Source of the DNA: Actinomycetes bacterium
GTDB lineage: Bacteria > Actinomycetota > Coriobacteriia > Coriobacteriales > Eggerthellaceae
Reading direction: 5' to 3'
Length of the DNA stretch: 17,668 nt
Assembly (NCBI GenBank): GCA_023460315.1
Contig: JAEWQO010000066.1
Coordinates: forward strand, 1-17,668
Every line of letters begins with the position of its first letter. Position 1 is the first letter of the stretch. The notes under the pieces were generated by a model that was given only the letters and a program-made list of their open reading frames with translations, did no database searches and had not been told where the DNA came from. Both the position numbers and the translations under genes were made by a program. Shown here one piece after another: positions 13,276 through 17,668 of the stretch.

Positions 13276-15965
13276 CAGTATTCTCCCTCCGTCGCATCGC
13301 TGGGCACTGGCATCCAAGATTCGAAGTCTTCAGGCTCAATCCACACTCCTTCTGGCGCGCCGTCCGCTTTTGACACCTTGACGGTGATGCCTCGAAGAGA
13401 ATAGCTGCCAAATACCGAGTTGTAAGGTCCATCGGAATTGGTCAGGCGATTGACGTTCATGACTTTCCAGGACCTCGACGGGTCATCGGTTTCCAGATAC
13501 TCGGGATTCCAAAACCGTTCCATATAGGTTATGCCCTTTGCAATCTGCGTGGTCACTTTCGCACGAGCCGTGATCTGAGCTCGCCGAGATTCGATGTTGA
13601 CCCAATCGCCGTTCGTGATGCCGTTCGCCTCGGCGTCATCGGGATGAATCCAAATTTCGGCGACGGGATAGATTTCCCGCAGATAGGGAACATTTCTCAG
13701 GGTGCCATGGTGATACATGGGCAAACGCCCTTGCGTGAGGACGAGATTGTATTCTGATCCGTCGTCAGGCTCCTCGTTGGGAACATGATAGTCAGGAATC
13801 GGATCATACGGCTCTGAAGTGGCAGGGAGAGGAATGGGCTGCATTCCTTTTGACAAAGAGAGGGGAATGCCGGTTTGAGACAAGGTGATGAGCGCATCGC
13901 AATACGGCTCACAGCGACGCGATGCCGTGCTGAAACCCTGAGGGACGCCGGTCTCGTCCTCGATGAGATGGGTATTGTATCGCCGATACTCGTCCTCGGG
14001 CATAAATTCAACATTGCCCTTCTCGCACAGTTCATCCCAGGTCATATCGAAATCGCCCATGCGATATACCTTTGTTTGCTCGATGTCGGTAGAAATTGGA
14101 ATGAGGGGAGCGGTTTCTGCAGGATCAAACGATTTCAGGGCTTGTTCGTTTCCGAGTTCGGCACAGCGTTCCAAAATACGATAGTATGCCATTGCTTCAT
14201 CATAGGTCTCAAACAGATGGACGACTTCCTGACGGCAGCAGACATAGTTCGCCTGCTCGAAAAACTTGTCCATCTCCAGCCACTCACGCATCGGCAAGAG
14301 AACATCGGCCGCCTCGATGGAGAAAGCCGTCGGATACATATACATATGGACGATGAAATCTATATTCTTGACGACATCTTCAAGCTGGTCTGCGTTGGCA
14401 ATCATGGCATGCTTGTTTCCCGAACGCTCGATCCAGCCATGGATCCGGTAGGGATCCCCTGTCGTGGCCGCTTTGAAAATTGAGGGGATATGGGCCATTC
14501 CCCAGCCATTCAAGCCACGATTTTCGAAATTCAGTCGCTTGAGCAGCATTTCTTCTGTCTGCATCGTGAACAGTGGCGGAAAGTCGACGTGTCCGCCTGA
14601 GCTCGGGAAATTCTGCAGCATCGTTCCAGGCTTCTCAACGTGTCCCATCATCATTTCCATCATGAGAGTCGCTTGGGCAGCTTCGCTCGATTGAATGTAC
14701 TGGTCGGTTGCAACTCCATGAACAATGCCCGATATGCGTTCAGGCTTGGTGTATATCTCGATCGCCCGGTAAACCTGTTCGGCATCGAGCCAGCATATTT
14801 CGCAGGCCTTCTCAACCGTCCAGCTGTCAACCCTGTCGGCCACCAGCTGGAATGCCGTTTTGCAGGACTTCCCGGCAACCTCGTATTCGCCGAACAGCTC
14901 AACATCGAAGTCGTCGGGATAAGGATAGGGCAAAGCCTTGACGCTTTGGGTGTTCTTATCGAAGACCACGTACTCGTCTGCTGTTCCCATGCCCACATCG
15001 GACGCCTTCATGCACAGGCCGGTGTCAGAATCGACGAGAAAAGGAAGGTTCGTCCACTTCTGGCAAAACTCGGTATCGTAAACCTTGCCGGCAATGATCT
15101 CGTGAATCCAGCTCAGCATCAAGGCGACATCGGTTCCGGGGCGAATCGGCAGCCAGACGTCCGCACGTGCGGCATCAGGCGTCATGCGCGGGTCGATAAC
15201 GACGGTCTTGATCGGATTTTCTCGATGACGCAGATTCATGGTCAATTGGCCGGACGTTGAAGGAGAATGATAGCTCGGGGTGGTTGCCCACATGACCAGC
15301 GCGGAGAGCTCCGTGTCTGAGAAAAACAGCTCAGGAGTGGCCTGATCGGCGAAAGAAAGGTTTTTGAATTCGGCGCCGGAACAATACATGAGCTGAGACA
15401 TCGCCATGCGAGGCAGGAAGCATTGGGCGCATCCCGGCTCAAAACAGTTCGATCCCCCAAATCCCGTAATGAACCGATGAGTTGAAGGAAAGTTGGGATT
15501 TCCTCCGCCACCGGTTGATGCCATAACGCTTTCCGGGCCATATTTTTCCGCGAACTCCATGAACTTTGAAGCAATGAGATCGATAGCCTCTTCCCAACTG
15601 ATGCGTTCCCACTGGTTGGTGCCGCGCTCGCCCACGCGCTTCATGGGATACTTGTTCCGATTGGGGTGATAGAGAGCTTGGAGACCAGCAAGCCCCTTGG
15701 CGCAGAGAGACCCCTTGCTCAGAGGGGCATCGGGGTTGCCTTCGATCTTGATGACTCGCCCGTCCTTCACCTGTGCAATCACACCGCAAAAGGCAATGCA
15801 CCCCCGGCATGCCGTGTAAACCTGTTTCACCTCTCCCGTCGATTCACTTGCTTCAGTGCTGGCTTCGGCCAGTGCCGTGGGCGCTTCCAATCCCAGCGAT
15901 GCCACAGCACCGGCAACGGCAGCAACTTGGACAAAACTTCGACGGCTGATGACACGTTTTGCCAT
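13275..15965 (-). CDS. TAT-exported molybdopterin oxidoreductase, catalytic subunit
   Basis: This 896-residue Mo-bisMGD enzyme of the DMSO reductase superfamily reduces or transforms an unknown substrate outside the membrane. The TAT signal SRRSFVQ (7-13) ends with a likely cleavage after ALA (31-33). The N-terminal [4Fe-4S] is C53xxC56xxxC60x27C88. The loop expected to hold the Mo ligand reads SNCFEPGCAQCFLPR (172-186), and Cys182 falls where PsrA/PhsA, FdhH (Sec/Cys) and acetylene hydratase have their ligand. Classical DmsA and TorA have Ser. The C-terminal cofactor-binding domain includes QGRLPMYHHGTLRN. The start is ATG 15965 with GGGAG 6 nt upstream. The frame runs on to 15995 but crosses that ribosome site. 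First gene of a seven-gene operon, with lower GC than lysC by spot count. Polysulfide, thiosulfate, sulfoxide, arsenic or aromatic substrates are all possible. Confidence 0.93.
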   Translation of the reverse strand: MAKRVISRRSFVQVAAVAGAVASLGLEAPTALAEASTEASESTGEVKQVYTACRGCIAFCGVIAQVKDGRVIKIEGNPDAPLSKGSLCAKGLAGLQALYHPNRNKYPMKRVGERGTNQWERISWEEAIDLIASKFMEFAEKYGPESVMASTGGGGNPNFPSTHRFITGFGGSNCFEPGCAQCFLPRMAMSQLMYCSGAEFKNLSFADQATPELFFSDTELSALVMWATTPSYHSPSTSGQLTMNLRHRENPIKTVVIDPRMTPDAARADVWLPIRPGTDVALMLSWIHEIIAGKVYDTEFCQKWTNLPFLVDSDTGLCMKASDVGMGTADEYVVFDKNTQSVKALPYPYPDDFDVELFGEYEVAGKSCKTAFQLVADRVDSWTVEKACEICWLDAEQVYRAIEIYTKPERISGIVHGVATDQYIQSSEAAQATLMMEMMMGHVEKPGTMLQNFPSSGGHVDFPPLFTMQTEEMLLKRLNFENRGLNGWGMAHIPSIFKAATTGDPYRIHGWIERSGNKHAMIANADQLEDVVKNIDFIVHMYMYPTAFSIEAADVLLPMREWLEMDKFFEQANYVCCRQEVVHLFETYDEAMAYYRILERCAELGNEQALKSFDPAETAPLIPISTDIEQTKVYRMGDFDMTWDELCEKGNVEFMPEDEYRRYNTHLIEDETGVPQGFSTASRRCEPYCDALITLSQTGIPLSLSKGMQPIPLPATSEPYDPIPDYHVPNEEPDDGSEYNLVLTQGRLPMYHHGTLRNVPYLREIYPVAEIWIHPDDAEANGITNGDWVNIESRRAQITARAKVTTQIAKGITYMERFWNPEYLETDDPSRSWKVMNVNRLTNSDGPYNSVFGSYSLRGITVKVSKADGAPEGVWIEPEDFESWMPVPSDATEGEY

Positions 15966-15993
15966 ATATTTCTCCCTTCTCTTCGTCCTATTC

Positions 15994-16008
15994 ATTCCAA
16001 ATTGAAAT
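15994..16008. promoter_or_regulatory. LysR-type box 2, in the leader of the redox operon
   Basis: ATTCCAAATTGAAAT has the T-N11-A LysR form and matches box 1 (16136-16150) at 13 of 15 positions. It lies about 30 nt before the catalytic-subunit ATG and downstream of the predicted -10 box. Confidence 0.55.
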
Positions 16009-16063
16009 ACCCTTTACGCCAGTCGTCTCTAAAAGCCTCTGGCATTTTTGGTACCGATATCCG

Positions 16064-16092
16064 ATTATATGAAGTAGAATGGGATGCAGGAA
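16064..16092 (-). promoter_or_regulatory. Activator-dependent-looking promoter of the redox operon
   Basis: A perfect TATAAT occurs on the minus strand (16069-16064), with TTCCTG at the -35 position (16092-16087, 17-nt spacing), only 2 of 6 matches. A good -10 with a poor -35 suits activation by the LysR protein. The predicted leader is about 90 nt. Confidence 0.45.
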
Positions 16093-16113
16093 ATGATTGT
16101 TAGGGAGACTGCC

Positions 16114-16158
16114 ATGCTGGACATGAATAATAATAATTCCATATTGGAATCATCATGA
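16114..16158 (+). CDS. 14-codon leader ORF upstream of the LysR gene
   Basis: The frame encodes MLDMNNNNSILESS. It starts at ATG 16114, preceded by AGGGAG at 6-nt spacing, a better ribosome site than that of the LysR gene. Its TGA (16156-16158) overlaps the LysR ATG (16155), the ATGA arrangement of coupled genes. Four consecutive AAT (Asn) codons are unusual here. The LysR-type box 1 lies inside it. It may act by translational coupling or as a leader peptide. A chance ORF remains possible because it is so short. Confidence 0.4.
   Translation: MLDMNNNNSILESS
16136..16150. promoter_or_regulatory. LysR-type box 1, perfect palindrome
   Basis: ATTCCA-TAT-TGGAAT is a perfect 6-bp inverted repeat of the T-N11-A type. 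It ends 5 nt before the LysR ATG and covers its GGA ribosome site, and it lies upstream of the redox-operon -10 box by about 70 nt. It could serve both autorepression and activation. Confidence 0.65.
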
Positions 16159-17060
16159 AGATCGAATATCTTGAGGAATACATCGAACTTGCGCGGCGTT
16201 TGAACTTCACAAAAGCGGCGGAAGCAATTGGGACCACCCAGTCAGCCCTGAGCAAGCACTTGGCTGTGCTTGAACGCGAATTTGGCGCGGAACTTCTTTC
16301 TCGCACCAACAGAACCGTCGAGCTGACGGAAGCGGGAAGAATCCTTCTCGAATACTCCCTTTCCTTGATGAAAGGGTATACCCATACCCGGGAAAAGATA
16401 CGGATGCTGTCCGCGGCAAAGTCGTCCCTCGTCATCGGAGGCAACCTCGACAGCATCGTGCTTCAGGTCATTGCCAAAAGCTATGAGAAAGCCCGTCAGC
16501 AAGGCATGGCCGTTACGCTTACCTACAGCCAAACACCTTCCAACATTCCGCTGGAGCTCATTCAAAAGGGAAGCGTCGACTTATTGTTTTCCCACTTCAA
16601 TGATCAGGAACTTTCGGAAATCAAAGATCAGGACCTTCAGGTTATCGACGTGGTTCACGAGCAGTTCGCTGCGATTGTGCGGGAGGACAGCCTTTCCGGC
16701 GCGCAAGACAGCATCAGCCTTGCCGATCTGCAGAACCGCCCGTTCATACATCTGAGCGGCAACTGGTTCTTCAGCGGATGGGACATCATCGTCAAAGCCT
16801 GCCGTCAGGCCGGTTTTGAGCCTATTCACCGAACTGCTTTCGCCGCTTCAACCCTCGACCTTTCCACCATCGACCTCAAAGACAGCGTGCTCATCATTTC
16901 GCAAGGACTCTTGAACGACCTGGAATTCCTCAAGCGCTTTCCCTATCGCGCCTTATCCGTGTCGGACGAATTCGCCCATTTTCCCACCAAGCTGATTCTC
17001 TCAAAACAACCTCAAAACAAAAAGGCGGCCGAATTTGCCCGCCTTATTCAGGAAGCCTGA
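16155..17060 (+). CDS. LysR family transcription regulator
   Basis: This 301-residue protein has the normal LysR length. The N-terminal helix-turn-helix (NFTKAAEAIGTTQSALSKHL, 17-36) is followed by a linker helix and a periplasmic-binding-protein-like effector domain (about 92-298). Cytosolic, usually tetrameric. The ATG at 16155 gives the expected N-terminus. Its own ribosome site is weak (GGAA, overlapped by box 1) and a leader ORF ends on its start codon. It is transcribed divergently from the redox operon across 189 nt that hold two near-identical LysR-type boxes, so it probably controls that operon in response to the molybdoenzyme substrate or a relative. Effector identity cannot be read from sequence. 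Confidence 0.93.
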   Translation: MKIEYLEEYIELARRLNFTKAAEAIGTTQSALSKHLAVLEREFGAELLSRTNRTVELTEAGRILLEYSLSLMKGYTHTREKIRMLSAAKSSLVIGGNLDSIVLQVIAKSYEKARQQGMAVTLTYSQTPSNIPLELIQKGSVDLLFSHFNDQELSEIKDQDLQVIDVVHEQFAAIVREDSLSGAQDSISLADLQNRPFIHLSGNWFFSGWDIIVKACRQAGFEPIHRTAFAASTLDLSTIDLKDSVLIISQGLLNDLEFLKRFPYRALSVSDEFAHFPTKLILSKQPQNKKAAEFARLIQEA

Positions 17061-17107
17061 AGCAAAGCTCCTCCTGCCCAAACGGCTCGCCCATCCAAAA
17101 GGAATGG

Positions 17108-17138
17108 CGCCTTGAAACTGCGACACGCTTCCAAGGCG
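17108..17138. repeat. Hairpin downstream of the LysR gene
   Basis: CGCCTTG (17108-17114) and CAAGGCG (17132-17138) pair perfectly around 17 nt. No T run follows on either strand. It lies between the convergent LysR and flavoprotein genes. Confidence 0.35.
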
Positions 17139-17173
17139 TCAGGTGTGGCGAAGGGGTCCTCCGTTGGCGGAAG

Positions 17174-17224
17174 CGCGTTCGCGCCGAACGCGAGGCGGCA
17201 TGGCGAAGCACAGCCATCCCGCCT
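17174..17224. repeat. Two abutting strong hairpins between convergent genes
   Basis: The first is CGCGTTCG-CGC-CGAACGCG (17174-17192), a perfect 8-bp stem. The second begins at the next base: AGGCGG-c-ATGGC (17193-17204) pairs with GCCAT-c-CCGCCT (17213-17224), 11 bp with one mismatch and an 8-nt loop. They can stop or protect transcripts from both sides. The absence of T runs argues against simple intrinsic terminators. A REP-like dispersed repeat is an alternative. Confidence 0.55.
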
Positions 17225-17234
17225 CGTCGGACAA

Positions 17235-17668
17235 TCACTCGAAAATGTTTTTGTTTCTGTATTCCACCGTCATGGGCTCATCATTTATTTCAAGCCCAAG
17301 AATTTCGTGCGCCGCTATCCATCCTGTGGTGGCCGCCCGTCCCAAACTGCCCAGTGCGGCATCCATTGATACCTCATATGAATTGAATCCACCTGCCACG
17401 TTCCCGACGGCATAGAGCCCATCGATCACATGCCGATCCTTGTCTTTGCTCTCCACCTGCATGTGCTCGTTGACATTCAAGCCGGAAGAGACCACAAGGA
17501 AGCCGCACCCCGTACGTGCGGCGTAATAAGGCGGTTCGTCGAGCTTTTGAAGGCAGAGGGGATCCTTGCCGAAGTCCCAGTCATACCCTTCGTCGCAAAG
17601 CTCATTGTAGCGAGTGCAGGTATCGAGAAAAGCTTCCTTGTCCAGTTCGTCGCCAATCCCGAAATCGG
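17235..17668 (-). CDS. FAD-dependent fumarate reductase-like flavoprotein, C-terminal part
   Basis: Only the last 144 complete codons are inside the window, and the gene continues beyond 17668. The segment IDGLYAVGNVAGGF followed by GSLGRAATTGWIAAHEILG is the C-terminal FAD-binding signature of fumarate reductase flavoprotein/3-ketosteroid dehydrogenase-type enzymes. There the GLYA-G motif contacts the flavin and the later glycine-rich helix caps it. Upstream the sequence RYNELCDEGYDWDFGKDP and PPYYAARTG fits the substrate-domain return into the FAD domain. The N-terminus, including any TAT signal or covalent FMN site, cannot be seen. Eggerthellaceae genomes encode many such reductases. It is convergent with the LysR gene, so it belongs to a different transcription unit than the molybdoenzyme operon. 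The substrate is unknown. Confidence 0.85.
   Translation of the reverse strand, partial: DFGIGDELDKEAFLDTCTRYNELCDEGYDWDFGKDPLCLQKLDEPPYYAARTGCGFLVVSSGLNVNEHMQVESKDKDRHVIDGLYAVGNVAGGFNSYEVSMDAALGSLGRAATTGWIAAHEILGLEINDEPMTVEYRNKNIFE

Noticed and set aside
15966..15995. Extension of the catalytic subunit to MNRTKRREKY
   Set aside because: It would place the GGGAG ribosome site inside the coding region. Starting at 15965 gives a normal twin-arginine signal.

Overview
The window looks like a chromosomal stretch of a moderately high-GC, anaerobic, respiring actinobacterium. The best guess is a gut member of the Coriobacteriia (Eggerthellaceae-like). This is an inference from the gene mix: a TAT-exported molybdopterin oxidoreductase operon, a fumarate-reductase-like flavoprotein and an arginine-type catabolic module beside a lysC-asd pair. 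No rRNA, tRNA, insertion sequence, CRISPR array or phage gene was seen. Almost every gene lies on the minus strand. The exceptions are two transcription regulators, each divergent from the genes it probably controls.

Layout, left to right. (1) 327-2860, minus: a TlyA-type rRNA 2'-O-methyltransferase gene followed, with a 4-nt overlap, by an ABC exporter half-transporter. (2) 2960-5345, minus: a dimethylarginine dimethylaminohydrolase (DDAH) gene followed by an APC-family amino acid antiporter. A divergent GntR/FCD regulator (5646-6302, plus) faces it, and matching TTGTATACA operators lie in the shared AT-rich intergenic region. (3) 6303-6422: a probable degraded gene remnant. (4) 6480-8813, minus: lysC then asd, the first two steps specific to the aspartate amino acid family. 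lysC has an internal start site with a perfect Shine-Dalgarno for a separate beta subunit. (5) 9006-15965, minus: a seven-gene, tightly overlapping oxidoreductase operon. Its order is Mo-bisMGD catalytic subunit (TAT signal), four-cluster ferredoxin subunit (DmsB-like), membrane anchor (DmsC-like), TorD-type chaperone, NapG-like TAT ferredoxin, NapH-like membrane Fe-S protein, and an unrecognised protein with two tandem winged-helix-like segments. (6) 16155-17060, plus: a divergent LysR regulator preceded by a 14-codon leader ORF and two near-identical T-N11-A palindromes. (7) 17235 to the right edge, minus: the C-terminal part of an FAD-dependent fumarate-reductase/ketosteroid-dehydrogenase-like flavoprotein, separated from the LysR gene by several hairpins.

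How it may work. The DDAH would turn methylated arginine (or a relative) into citrulline and an amine. The antiporter could import the substrate against a product, and the GntR protein would sense a ligand and release the operators. In the redox operon, quinol electrons could enter through the DmsC-like anchor or through the NapH/NapG pair and reach the exported molybdoenzyme. That enzyme has a cysteine, not the serine of classical DMSO reductase, at the expected Mo-ligand position, so its substrate should be regarded as unknown. The LysR protein probably switches the operon on with a specific inducer.

The most interesting points are the DmsABC plus NapGH mixture with a Cys-type catalytic subunit, the LysR leader peptide and paired operators, the DDAH regulon operators, the lysC internal start, and the duplicated winged-helix protein at the end of the redox operon.
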